Source: Leisingera sp. ANG59 (GTDB lineage: Bacteria; Pseudomonadota; Alphaproteobacteria; Rhodobacterales; Rhodobacteraceae). Taken from it: a stretch of 64,000 nt of DNA. The translations under genes were made by a program, and so were the position numbers. This document shows positions 51,857-59,692 of this stretch, one piece after another. Position 1 is the first letter of the stretch, and each line of letters opens with the position of its first letter. A model generated the notes under the pieces. It was not told where the DNA came from. It ran no database searches and was given only the letters and a program-made list of their open reading frames with translations. The DNA lies in NCBI RefSeq assembly GCF_013317235.1, contig NZ_WLCM01000011.1, positions 1 to 64,000 of the forward strand, written 5' to 3'.

Positions 51857-52816
51857 ATGAGCTTCCGCATCCAGCCCGCCGCCCCGGCGCGCCCCAACCG
51901 CTGCCAGCTGTTCGGCCCCGGCTCCAAGGTCAAGCTGTTCGAAAAGATGGCGGCCTCGGCGGCGGATGTCATCAACCTCGACCTGGAGGATTCGGTGGCG
52001 CCGGATGACAAGGACCAGGCCCGCGCCAATGTGATCGAGGCGATCAACACTGTGGACTGGGGCAATAAATACCTGTCGGTGCGGATCAACGGACTCGACA
52101 CCCCCTACTGGTACCGCGATGTGGTGGACATTCTGGAGCAGGCGGGCGAGCGGCTGGATCAGATCATGATCCCCAAGGTGGGCTGCGCCGAGGATGTCTA
52201 TGCGGTGGACGCGCTGGTCACTGCGATTGAGCGCGCCAAGGGCCGCACCAAGCCGGTCTCCTTTGAGGTGATCATCGAATCCGCGGCAGGCATCGCCCAT
52301 GTGGAGGAGATCGCCAAATCCTCTCCCCGGCTGCAGGCGATGTCGCTGGGTGCTGCGGATTTCGCCGCCTCGATGGGAATGCAGACCACCGGCATCGGCG
52401 GCACCCAGGAGAACTACTACATGATCCGCGAGGGCCAGAAGCACTGGTCCGACCCCTGGCACTGGGCGCAGGCGGCAATTGTCGCGGCCTGCCGCACTCA
52501 CGGCATCCTGCCGGTCGACGGCCCGTTCGGCGACTTCTCCGACGAGGACGGCTATATCGCACAGGCGAAACGCTCCGCGACGCTGGGCATGGTCGGCAAA
52601 TGGGCGATCCACCCCAGCCAGATCGCGCTGGCCAACCAGGTCTTCACCCCGTCGGATGAGGCCGTGGCAGAAGCCCGCGAGATCCTGGCGGCGATGGAAG
52701 AGGCCAAGGCCTCCGGCGCCGGCGCAACCGTGTACAAGGGGCGCCTTGTTGACATCGCCTCGATCAAGCAGGCGGAAGTAATTGTGGCACAGGCCGAGCT
52801 GATCGCGGGCAGCTGA
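51857..52816 (+). CDS. mcl1: L-malyl-CoA/beta-methylmalyl-CoA lyase
   Basis: This 319-residue CitE/HpcH-family enzyme has the size of Mcl1. It cleaves beta-methylmalyl-CoA to glyoxylate and propionyl-CoA and reversibly cleaves malyl-CoA in the ethylmalonyl-CoA pathway for acetate assimilation. Landmarks are NLDLEDSVAPDDK (metal/CoA loop), VRINGLDTPYWYRD, FEVIIESAAGI (Glu141), LGAADFAASMGM (Asp168) and GKWAIHPSQIALAN. The start follows an AAGGA at 8 bases. A terminator follows at 52841. Confidence 0.95.
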   Translation: MSFRIQPAAPARPNRCQLFGPGSKVKLFEKMAASAADVINLDLEDSVAPDDKDQARANVIEAINTVDWGNKYLSVRINGLDTPYWYRDVVDILEQAGERLDQIMIPKVGCAEDVYAVDALVTAIERAKGRTKPVSFEVIIESAAGIAHVEEIAKSSPRLQAMSLGAADFAASMGMQTTGIGGTQENYYMIREGQKHWSDPWHWAQAAIVAACRTHGILPVDGPFGDFSDEDGYIAQAKRSATLGMVGKWAIHPSQIALANQVFTPSDEAVAEAREILAAMEEAKASGAGATVYKGRLVDIASIKQAEVIVAQAELIAGS

Positions 52817-52840
52817 CGCCGGTCCGCGACGAGAGGTTCC

Positions 52841-52868
52841 AAGGGCGTCCCCAGGGGGCGCCCTTTTT
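52841..52868 (+). terminator. terminator of mcl1
   Basis: AAGGGCG (52841-52847) pairs with CGCCCTT (52859-52865), followed by TTT. Confidence 0.8.
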
Positions 52869-52882
52869 GATTGGAGGAAGAG

Positions 52883-53497
52883 ATGCCGGATTTGACCTTG
52901 CTGCATACGGCTGAGGTGCATGTGGAGACCTTCCGGGCGCTGGCGCCGGAGGCTGATCTGGACCAGCAGGTGCGCGCCGACTGGCTGGAACGGGCACAAA
53001 GCGGGATTGATGCCGCGCTTAAGGCCGAGATTGCCGAGGCAGTTGAGGCCGCGGACGGGCCGGTCTTGTGCACCTGTACCACCCTTGGCCCGGCGGCGGA
53101 GGAAGCGGGCGCCATCCGCATCGACTGGCCGATGATGCAGGAAGCGGCGCGCACCGGCGGGCCGGTTCTGATGGCCTATTGCCTAGAGAGCACCGCCGCG
53201 CCCTCGGAAGCGCTGCTGCGCCGCGCCTTCGGGGCGCGTGATCCGCAGCTCATCTGCCTGAAGCTGGGTCTGCACTGGCCGCTATTTGAGGCCGGGGACA
53301 GCGCCGGCTTTGCCGCGGGTATCGCCGGGAATGTCGCCGAAGCAATGGAGTCGACAGATTTTGCCTGCGTGGTGCTGGCACAGGCCTCGATGGCCGGGGC
53401 GGCTGAGCGGTTGCGCGGTCAGACAGAGGTCCCGGTACTGGCCTCGCCGGAGATTGCCATACAAGTCTTGCTCAAGGAACAAAAGGGCGGCGCCTGA
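52883..53497 (+). CDS. Asp/Glu racemase superfamily-like protein, unknown function
   Basis: The 204-residue protein has an Asp/Glu-racemase-like layout: LTLLHTAEVHVETFRAL at the start, then VLCTCTTLGPAAEEAG with a CT/T motif similar to the first catalytic cysteine loop (Cys60 or Cys62), and ACVVLAQASMAGAAERLRGQTEVPVLASPEIAI in the place of the second. A second catalytic cysteine is not visible there (AQASMAG in the place of GCT), so racemase activity is doubtful. GGAGGAAGAG precedes the ATG. It lies just beyond the mcl1 terminator. Confidence 0.65.
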   Translation: MPDLTLLHTAEVHVETFRALAPEADLDQQVRADWLERAQSGIDAALKAEIAEAVEAADGPVLCTCTTLGPAAEEAGAIRIDWPMMQEAARTGGPVLMAYCLESTAAPSEALLRRAFGARDPQLICLKLGLHWPLFEAGDSAGFAAGIAGNVAEAMESTDFACVVLAQASMAGAAERLRGQTEVPVLASPEIAIQVLLKEQKGGA

Positions 53498-53978
53498 CCT
53501 TGGGGAGGCGAGCAGTGCCTTCCCGGCGGAAGGTCAGGCGCTGCCCGTGCCGCAAGCGGCACGGCATGTGTTTTTCCCGGCCAAGGCCCCTGCCCTGCCG
53601 GTGTATACGCTCCGTTTCTGCCTGTTTCCATATTCCGCTTCAGCGGAGGCATTAGGGACTGGCGGCGCCGCCAGAATGGCGGAGATGGACGGGCATATCC
53701 GCCCGCGTGCTGAACGTTGTCTCTGCACGGCCCCGCTGCCAGGCGGGAGTCCGGTTCCAGGGGGGCCGGGGAGCCAAGCCCCGGCGGGTGATCGCGACCG
53801 GGGCCAAGACTGCCACCGGCAGCTTAAGATCCGGTGAGGCCAGCGTACGCAGGATGCGCAACACCCTCAGCCGCGCGCCGGTGGATACCCTGGTGCAGTG
53901 AGTATTTTGACAAAGAAGAAGGGGCGGAACCTGTGCTTCTTCTTTGCCCAAATACTCAAATTCCAACCGGGCCGGGGA
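53498..53978. other. intergenic region between convergent genes
   Basis: I see no supported gene in this 481-base stretch; short open frames here have irregular composition. It contains an inverted pair of the dispersed repeat (53900-53957). Confidence 0.5.
53900..53957. repeat. inverted pair of GAGTATTT repeats forming a long hairpin
   Basis: Arms 53900-53920 and 53937-53957 match in 19 of 21 positions (GAGTATTTTGACAAAGAAGAA against GAGTATTTGGGCAAAGAAGAA read on the other strand). It lies 21 bases after the convergent Lrp stop codon and could terminate in both directions. Confidence 0.65.
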
Positions 53979-54431
53979 TCACGCCCGCAGATCCTTGGGC
54001 GAGCCCATCACCACATAGGTGGTGATCGCCGTGACATAAGGCGAAGTGCCGAGGATATCGGTGTGGAACTTCTTGTAGCTTGGCAGATCGGCGCATTCGA
54101 CTCGCAGCAGGTATTCGATTGTGCCGGTGATATTGTGGCATTCCACCACCTCCGGCGCCGCCTGCATGGCGCGCTCAAACGCCTCCTGCGCCTCCTTGGT
54201 GTGCTCGCCCAGGCCGACGCCGATATAGGTGGCAAAACCCACCCCCAGCTTCTGCCGGTCCAGAACCGCGCGGTAGCCGGTGATGACGCCTGCGCGCTCC
54301 AGCTCCTGCACCCGGCGCAGGCAGGCGGAGGGCGAGAGGCCCACGCGCTCCGCCAGTTCCAGATTGCTGATGCGGCCGTCGCGGGAAAGTTCCTGCAATA
54401 TCTGCTGATTTATTTTGTCATTTTTCGCCAT
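53979..54431 (-). CDS. Lrp/AsnC family regulator, divergent from a LysE exporter
   Basis: A 150-residue Lrp-type protein: HTH (NDKINQQILQELSRDGRISNLELAERVGLSPSACLRRVQELE) and RAM domain (VGFATYIGVGLGEHTKEAQEAFERAMQAAPEVVECHNITGTIEYLLRVECADL). It is divergent from a LysE-type exporter, the classic arrangement for sensing and expelling an amino acid. The ATG at 54431 gives standard length, though its ribosome-binding site is poor. Confidence 0.92.
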   Translation of the reverse strand: MAKNDKINQQILQELSRDGRISNLELAERVGLSPSACLRRVQELERAGVITGYRAVLDRQKLGVGFATYIGVGLGEHTKEAQEAFERAMQAAPEVVECHNITGTIEYLLRVECADLPSYKKFHTDILGTSPYVTAITTYVVMGSPKDLRA

Positions 54432-54487
54432 TAGTTGCGAAACTAAAGGCATCTGCTGGCAAAACGCAATTTCATTTGGCCGGTTTG

Positions 54488-54504
54488 GCGCAATGATTTT
54501 GCGC
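54488..54504. promoter_or_regulatory. 17-bp inverted repeat abutting the LysE start
   Basis: GCGCAA-TGATT-TTGCGC is a perfect 6-5-6 dyad that ends at the base before the LysE ATG. It is a candidate Lrp-type operator that would also block initiation. Confidence 0.5.
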
Positions 54505-55101
54505 ATGACCTATGAACTCCTCACCGCGCTGGCGCTTTTTGCCTTTGTCTCCTCGATCACCCCGGGGCCGAACAACCTGATGCTGATGGCCTCGGGCGCC
54601 AATTTCGGCTTCCGCCGCACTATCCCGCATATGCTGGGGGTGGCGCTGGGGTTCGTGTTCATGGTGCTGCTGGTCGGCGCCGGGCTGGTGCAGGTGTTTG
54701 ATGCCTTCCCGGTCAGCTACACGGTGCTGAAGGCGGTCTCGGTTCTCTACCTGCTGTGGCTGGCCTGGAAGATCGCCAATGCGGCGCCGGTGCAGGCCAA
54801 GGGGGCTGAGGGGCGTCCTATGACCTTCTTGCAGGCGGCGGCATTTCAATGGGTGAACCCCAAGGCCTGGGCGATGGCCCTCACGGCGATCAGCGCCTAC
54901 ACGCCGGATCAGACCCTGACGGCAATCCTGCTGGTGGGGGTGATTTTCGGCGCCATCAACCTGCCCTCGGTCGGTTCCTGGACGGTGCTGGGCCAGCAGA
55001 TGGCGCGGTTCCTGACCAGCCCGCGCCGCCTGGTGTTGTTCAACTGGACCATGGCGGTACTGCTGGTGGCCTCCCTCTACCCAGTGATCTGGCCGCAGTA
55101 A
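54505..55101 (+). CDS. LysE family amino-acid/homoserine-lactone exporter
   Basis: The 198-residue protein has the LysE/RhtB signature near the N-terminus (FAFVSSITPGPNNLMLMASGANFGFRRTIPHMLGVALGF) and six membrane segments. PMTFLQAAAFQWVNPKAWAMALTAISAY is the conserved central loop and helix. Such proteins export amino acids. It is probably controlled by the divergent Lrp-type protein. An upstream in-frame ATG at 54493 lies inside the operator dyad. Confidence 0.93.
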   Translation: MTYELLTALALFAFVSSITPGPNNLMLMASGANFGFRRTIPHMLGVALGFVFMVLLVGAGLVQVFDAFPVSYTVLKAVSVLYLLWLAWKIANAAPVQAKGAEGRPMTFLQAAAFQWVNPKAWAMALTAISAYTPDQTLTAILLVGVIFGAINLPSVGSWTVLGQQMARFLTSPRRLVLFNWTMAVLLVASLYPVIWPQ

Positions 55102-55131
55102 TGCCGGGCATTCCCGCGGTGCGGAGGGGCG

Positions 55132-55965
55132 CTATTTCAGCGGCAAGCAGATCTCTGTCAGCAGGTCCTCCGGTGCCGTTTCGCGCGGGTTGTTGAGGTA
55201 AATCTCGTAGCAAGGCTGGTCGGCGGGCTCTTCGCCCGACTGCGGCAGCCAGTTGCCGAACAGACTGTGGTAGGCGGCGTGGATGCCGGAATACGGCCCC
55301 TTGTAGGTGAGGACCGCGGCGCGGCCGCCGGGCAGGCTTACTTCCTCCATTCCTTCCGGCAGCGCTTCACCCGCAAACTCCCCCCCGGCAAAGCTGCGCA
55401 GATCGGCCTCGGCCACCTCGTCGGGGCTGTCGAAATAGACCCCCAGCACCGCGCCCAGCTGCGGCCTCAGCTGGCGGGTTTCGCAGAGGGCGCCGAAGGC
55501 CTCGAAGCTTTTGCCGATTTCATGGTAGGCGCCCTTGTGCGGCAGGCCGGCCAGGCGGCGGGCGGGGTCGGTGCGGGTGATCACGTCATACATGGGATAG
55601 CTTCCTGTTCTGAGGGCTGGGTTGGGCAGCCGCACCTGGCCGTCGCGGCGGAAGGCCGCCGGGCTGCTGCCGTAAGCATCCGAGAACGCGCGGGAGAAGC
55701 TGTTCTGGTTCGGGTAGCCTGCGCGGGCGGCCACCTGAGCGATGGGCATGTCCGCCATCACCAGCCAGACCGCGGCGCGGTGCAGCCGGATCCGGCGCAC
55801 GGCTTGCGCGCAGGTTTCACCGGTCAGAGCGCGGAACACCCGGTGCCAGTGGAACCGCGACATCGCCGCCACGTCCGCCAGCCTGTCCAGCGACAGGTCG
55901 CCATCCGTATTATCATGGATATAGGCCAGAACCCGCAGGATTCGGTCTTCGTAGCTGGCGGCCAT
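55132..55965 (-). CDS. AraC family regulator with GyrI-like effector domain
   Basis: A 277-residue protein with the AraC HTH at the N-terminus (LSLDRLADVAAMSRFHWHRVFRALTGETCAQAVRRIRLHRAAVWL and IAQVAARAGYPNQNSFSRAFSDAYGSSPAAFR). A GyrI-like small-molecule binding domain follows from about residue 125 (MYDVITRTDPARRLAGLPHKGAY...YKGPYSGIHAAYHSLFGNWLPQSG...CYEIYLNNP). This is the Rob/MarA-GyrI arrangement, often sensing xenobiotics. No target gene is adjacent apart from accA, which is divergent. Confidence 0.92.
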   Translation of the reverse strand: MAASYEDRILRVLAYIHDNTDGDLSLDRLADVAAMSRFHWHRVFRALTGETCAQAVRRIRLHRAAVWLVMADMPIAQVAARAGYPNQNSFSRAFSDAYGSSPAAFRRDGQVRLPNPALRTGSYPMYDVITRTDPARRLAGLPHKGAYHEIGKSFEAFGALCETRQLRPQLGAVLGVYFDSPDEVAEADLRSFAGGEFAGEALPEGMEEVSLPGGRAAVLTYKGPYSGIHAAYHSLFGNWLPQSGEEPADQPCYEIYLNNPRETAPEDLLTEICLPLK

Positions 55966-56091
55966 TTGCGGCGTCTTCTTCGTGTCTCTCTGCTCTCAGG
56001 TGATGGCATAAGCCTAGATCACAAATCTTGCTGAGTTGCATCTTGGCGCAGCTAAGGCCATATAGCTGCAAACCTGCAGAGCAGAGGCAAC

Positions 56092-57054
56092 ATGACCCAG
56101 TATCTGGAATTCGAAAAACCGCTGGCCGAAATCGAGGGCAAGGCGGAGGAGCTGCGGGCGCTGGCGCGCGCGAATGAGGAAATGGATGTGGCGGATGAGG
56201 CCAAGGCGCTGGACGCCAAGGCCGCCCAGCTGCTGCAGGACCTCTACAAGAATCTGACGCCCTGGCGCAAATGCCAGGTGGCGCGCCATCCGGAGCGCCC
56301 GCATTGCAAGGATTACATCGAGGCGCTGTTCACTGAGTACACGCCGCTGGCCGGCGACCGGAACTTTGCCGATGATCTGGCGGTGATGGGAGGCCTTGCG
56401 CGCTTCAACGACCAGCCGGTGGTGGTGATCGGCCATGAGAAGGGCTCGGACACCAAGTCCCGGATCGAGCGCAACTTCGGCATGGCCCGCCCCGAGGGCT
56501 ACCGCAAGGCGGTGCGGCTGATGGAGATGGCGGGCCGCTTCAAGCTGCCGGTGATCACCCTCGTCGATACCGCCGGCGCCTACCCCGGCAAGGGCGCCGA
56601 GGAGCGCGGCCAGTCCGAGGCGATCGCGCGCTCGACCGAGATGTGCCTGAAGATCGGCGTGCCGCTGATCTCGGTCATCATCGGCGAAGGCGGCTCCGGC
56701 GGCGCGGTGGCCTTCGCCACTGCCAACCGCGTGGCGATGCTGGAGCATTCGATCTACTCGGTGATCAGCCCTGAGGGCTGCGCCTCGATCCTGTGGAAGG
56801 ACGCCGAGAAGATGCGCGAAGCGGCAGAAGCGCTGCGCCTGACCGCGCAGGACCTGAACAAGCTGGGAGTCAACGACCGGATCATCCCGGAGCCGCTGGG
56901 CGGCGCCCACCGCGACCCGAAGGCGGCGATCAAATCCGTCAGCGGCGCGATCCAGGAGATGCTCGACGAGCTGAAGGGCATGGACGCCGCCGCGCTGGTC
57001 CAGGACCGGCGCCAGAAGTTCCTGGATATCGGTTCCAAGGGGCTGGCGGCCTGA
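56092..57054 (+). CDS. accA: acetyl-CoA carboxylase carboxyltransferase subunit alpha
   Basis: The 320-residue AccA forms, with AccD, the carboxyltransferase of acetyl-CoA carboxylase, the first step of fatty acid synthesis. Landmarks are [38 protein letters not shown], the crotonase-like core [32 protein letters not shown] and [55 protein letters not shown] precedes the ATG. A terminator follows. Confidence 0.98.
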   Translation: MTQYLEFEKPLAEIEGKAEELRALARANEEMDVADEAKALDAKAAQLLQDLYKNLTPWRKCQVARHPERPHCKDYIEALFTEYTPLAGDRNFADDLAVMGGLARFNDQPVVVIGHEKGSDTKSRIERNFGMARPEGYRKAVRLMEMAGRFKLPVITLVDTAGAYPGKGAEERGQSEAIARSTEMCLKIGVPLISVIIGEGGSGGAVAFATANRVAMLEHSIYSVISPEGCASILWKDAEKMREAAEALRLTAQDLNKLGVNDRIIPEPLGGAHRDPKAAIKSVSGAIQEMLDELKGMDAAALVQDRRQKFLDIGSKGLAA

Positions 57055-57078
57055 GCCTCAGCTTGCTCGAAAACAGGC

Positions 57079-57106
57079 AAACCCGGCTGCGAGGCCGGGT
57101 TTTTTG
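57079..57106 (+). terminator. terminator of accA
   Basis: AACCCGGC (57080-57087) pairs with GCCGGGTT (57094-57101), followed by a run of T residues. Confidence 0.9.
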
Positions 57107-57302
57107 CATCTCTGCTTTTACATAGCTGATTTCAGAGGTTGTATCGGCGGAGACACTTCCGGGAGAAAGGGCTGCAAATTTCGCAGGATTGCGCCACCGC
57201 GCGTCACGGGCCGGGTGCCAAAGCAGATCGCCCAACCGTTGCCGAACAGCTTGGCAAGCAAGCCTTCCGTTGGCCAGCATCGCGGAAGAATTCAATGCAT
57301 GA

Positions 57303-57392
57303 TGGCGGAGACGATGGGATTCGAACCCACGAGACGGTTTCCCGCCTACTCCCTTAGCAGGGGAGCGCCTTCGACCACTCGGCCACGTCTCC
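57303..57392 (-). tRNA. tRNA-Ser (anticodon GCT)
   Basis: Read on the minus strand, the gene starts GGAGACGTGGCCGAG. It has a D-loop, the anticodon loop CTGCTAA (anticodon GCT, reads AGC/AGU), a long variable arm (GGCGGGAAACC) and the T-loop GGTTCGAATCC, and it ends CGTCTCC-G-CCA. The 7-base acceptor stem pairs perfectly and CCA is encoded. The 90-base length with a long variable arm is right for serine. Confidence 0.97.
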
Positions 57393-58226
57393 GCTGACCC
57401 GTATATGTGCCGCAACCCAGAGAAACAAGGCGTTTTTTCAATTTTTTTCCGCGCCAGCAAAACAGGGAGTTTCCCCGGTTTTCCGAGAACTTTTGCGGAA
57501 CTGCACGTTATGCACGTGCAGCCGTGTTCGCTTAATGTTCACAGTAACCGGCCTGAACTTGATTCCCCCTGCTCCGGCCGCAATGAGCGCCGCCGAATTA
57601 CCATGCCGCATTCTAACGGCCGCACGTGAAGGCGAAAAACTATTCCCTCGCGGTATTGGAAATCGCATGCCGTCACTGCGCTTCGGCAGGAATCTGGAGC
57701 GCACCGGCACCGGTGAAGGCAAGCATGCCGACTGCGCGATTGCTGGCGGCCGACACGTGGAAATTTTGGAAGCTGGCCCGATTGGAGCCATGGCTTTATT
57801 GAAGCTCCCGGAGCGAGAGCCGGCGCTCGCCTGTGTCAACGACCCGGAACCGGCCGAGGTTCGTGACTCGCGAAACAAGGCATCAATATCAACGACGATG
57901 CTGTTGCCTGCTCTATGATCAGACAGAGGGGGGCCGAATTTCAGGGCCACACGCGGCAATTGCCGAGCGGAAAACCAAATATGTGATGCAAAAGTCTTTC
58001 CGGCTTCCTCATTGGCGGGAACTTTGCAAGCCGTTAGAAAACCTCTTTGACTGAGGGAAGCCCAGAAATGGGCTCGACAGCCAACGGCTGTTTGCAGAAG
58101 GCATTCCTGTTGCAGTGGGAACCCGAGGCAACCTGGCGTGGAGGACGGTTGTTCCGTCAATGCAGCTTTATCAGCGGAAATACCGGCCGCACCTTCCGGT
58201 GCGGCCGCAGTGATGCGCTTGGAGTG
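57393..58226. other. long gene-poor region next to tRNA-Ser
   Basis: This 834-base stretch is less GC-rich than its surroundings by eye and holds no gene I can support. Open frames on both strands, such as about 57438-58160 on the minus strand, have Ser/Arg-rich, motif-free products without good ribosome-binding sites. A TGCACGTGCA palindrome (57510-57519) and the transporter terminator occur in it. It may be a decayed remnant beside the tRNA. Confidence 0.45.
58184..58207 (-). terminator. hairpin after the dicarboxylate/amino-acid symporter gene
   Basis: CGGCCGCACC (58184-58193) and GGTGCGGCCG (58198-58207) form a perfect 10-base stem with a TTCC loop, 20 bases after the stop. Only a weak T content follows on the minus strand. 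Confidence 0.7.
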
Positions 58227-59525
58227 TTACGCCCGCGAAACGTCGGGAGTTTTCAGCACATGGGGAGTATCATAGGCCTCCAGATCAATTTGATTTTCTG
58301 ACTTCGCAATAAGCACAGTGCAGGCTGCGTCTCCCGTCACATTGAGCGACGTGCGCGCCATGTCGAGAATGCGATCGATGCCTGCAATGATGGCAACACC
58401 TTCCAGAGGCAAGCCGACGGAGGTCAGAACCAGCGACAGCATCACGAGCCCGGCACCAGGAACGCCGGCGGTGCCGATAGAGGCAAGAGTCGATGTCAGA
58501 ATAATTGTGACATACTCAGACATGCCCAGCTCTACCCCGAAGGCCTGCGCCACAAAGAGAGCGGCAACACCCTGATACATGGCGGTTCCGTCCATGTTGA
58601 TCGTCGCGCCAAGGGGCAGAGTGAAACTCGCAACTGACCGGTTCACACCCAGGTTCTGCTGCACAGCAGTCATCGTGACCGGAAGTGTCCCGGAAGAGGA
58701 CGTGCTGGTGAAAGCCACGATCTGCGGTTCAATGATGCCCTGGAAAAAGCGGACCGGGTTCAGGCGGGCGAAGACCGAAACTAGACCGCCATACACAATC
58801 AACGCATGCAGGACGCAGCCGATATAAAGCGCGGCAATGACGGTTCCCAACGGCAACAGAAGATCAAGCCCGTAGGTTCCGGCGACCCAGGCCATCAGCG
58901 CAAACACGCCATAAGGGGCAAAACTGATCACAATCTCCGTCAGCTTCAGGATAACTGAATTCAGGGCTTCAAAGAACTCCCGCACCGGCTTGCCTGCTTC
59001 GCCAACCAGGTTGATGGCCAGGCCGAACATGATTGCGAAAAAGATGATCTGCAGAACGTTTCCGTCTGCGGCGGCGGCAACCGGATTCTTCGGGACGATC
59101 CCGATGAGCTGCTGAATGAAGGGCGGAGCGGTCTTGGGTTCCATTGCGGCGGCGGTGCTCAGGTCGATGCCCGCGCCAGGTTGCATCAGCAATCCCAAAA
59201 CCAGGCCGATCGTGATCGCAAATGCGGTGGTGCCCAGATAGAAAACGATCGACTTCAGGCCAATTCGCCCCATGCGCGCCATGTCGCTGACGGATGTCAT
59301 GCCGCACACGAGCGACACGAAGATCAGCGGGACAATCAGCATTTTGATGAGCGACAGGAACAAGGTCCCGATGTTCTTGATCATGCCGGCAATTGCCTGG
59401 TTGCCGGTTGCGTTCAGCAGAACGCCTGTAATCACCCCAAGGACAAGTGCGATCACGATTTGCTTCCACAAAAGCATGTTTCTCCAAGGTGCCAAAAACC
59501 CTGTTTTTTGACTGGTATTCGCCAT
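58227..59525 (-). CDS. dicarboxylate/amino acid:cation symporter (DAACS, GltP/DctA-like)
   Basis: The 432-residue membrane protein belongs to the DAACS family, which takes up glutamate, aspartate or C4-dicarboxylates with H+ or Na+. Landmarks are MIKNIGTLFLSLIKMLIVPLIFVSLVCGM, the serine-rich re-entrant loop AFTSTSSSGTLPVTM, LPLGATINMDGTAMYQGVAALFVAQ, and the substrate-binding end AGIDRILDMARTSLNVTGDAACTVLIAKSE. GGGAGG lies 6 bases before the ATG at 59525. The gene belongs to the aspartate module and is preceded by the 33-base palindrome at 59620-59652. Confidence 0.94.
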   Translation of the reverse strand: MANTSQKTGFLAPWRNMLLWKQIVIALVLGVITGVLLNATGNQAIAGMIKNIGTLFLSLIKMLIVPLIFVSLVCGMTSVSDMARMGRIGLKSIVFYLGTTAFAITIGLVLGLLMQPGAGIDLSTAAAMEPKTAPPFIQQLIGIVPKNPVAAAADGNVLQIIFFAIMFGLAINLVGEAGKPVREFFEALNSVILKLTEIVISFAPYGVFALMAWVAGTYGLDLLLPLGTVIAALYIGCVLHALIVYGGLVSVFARLNPVRFFQGIIEPQIVAFTSTSSSGTLPVTMTAVQQNLGVNRSVASFTLPLGATINMDGTAMYQGVAALFVAQAFGVELGMSEYVTIILTSTLASIGTAGVPGAGLVMLSLVLTSVGLPLEGVAIIAGIDRILDMARTSLNVTGDAACTVLIAKSENQIDLEAYDTPHVLKTPDVSRA

Positions 59526-59619
59526 AAGGACCTCCCTTTCCAAGGCAGCCAACCGGATCGGGCTGCCGGCAGTCGCAGCATGGTACCAGTTCGATGACAG
59601 GCAGCGTCGCGCAAACATG

Positions 59620-59652
59620 GAAAGGGCGTTGCAAACTTTGCAACGCCCTTTC
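59620..59652. promoter_or_regulatory. 33-bp perfect palindrome upstream of the symporter
   Basis: The sequence is symmetric about base 59636 over 16 bases on each side. Its core GTTGCAAACTTTGCAAC (59628-59644) is identical to the site at 62647-62663. It lies 95 bases upstream of the symporter start and 41 bases after the racemase stop, so it could be an operator, a terminator stem, or both. Confidence 0.7.
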
Positions 59653-59692
59653 GGCTTCCAGGAAGAAACCGCTTTCAGCCAGGGTCAGGACC

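Noticed and set aside
57438-58160. 240-codon open frame in the region beside tRNA-Ser
   Set aside because: Ser/Arg-rich composition, no motif, no good ribosome-binding site; left as a possible decayed sequence.
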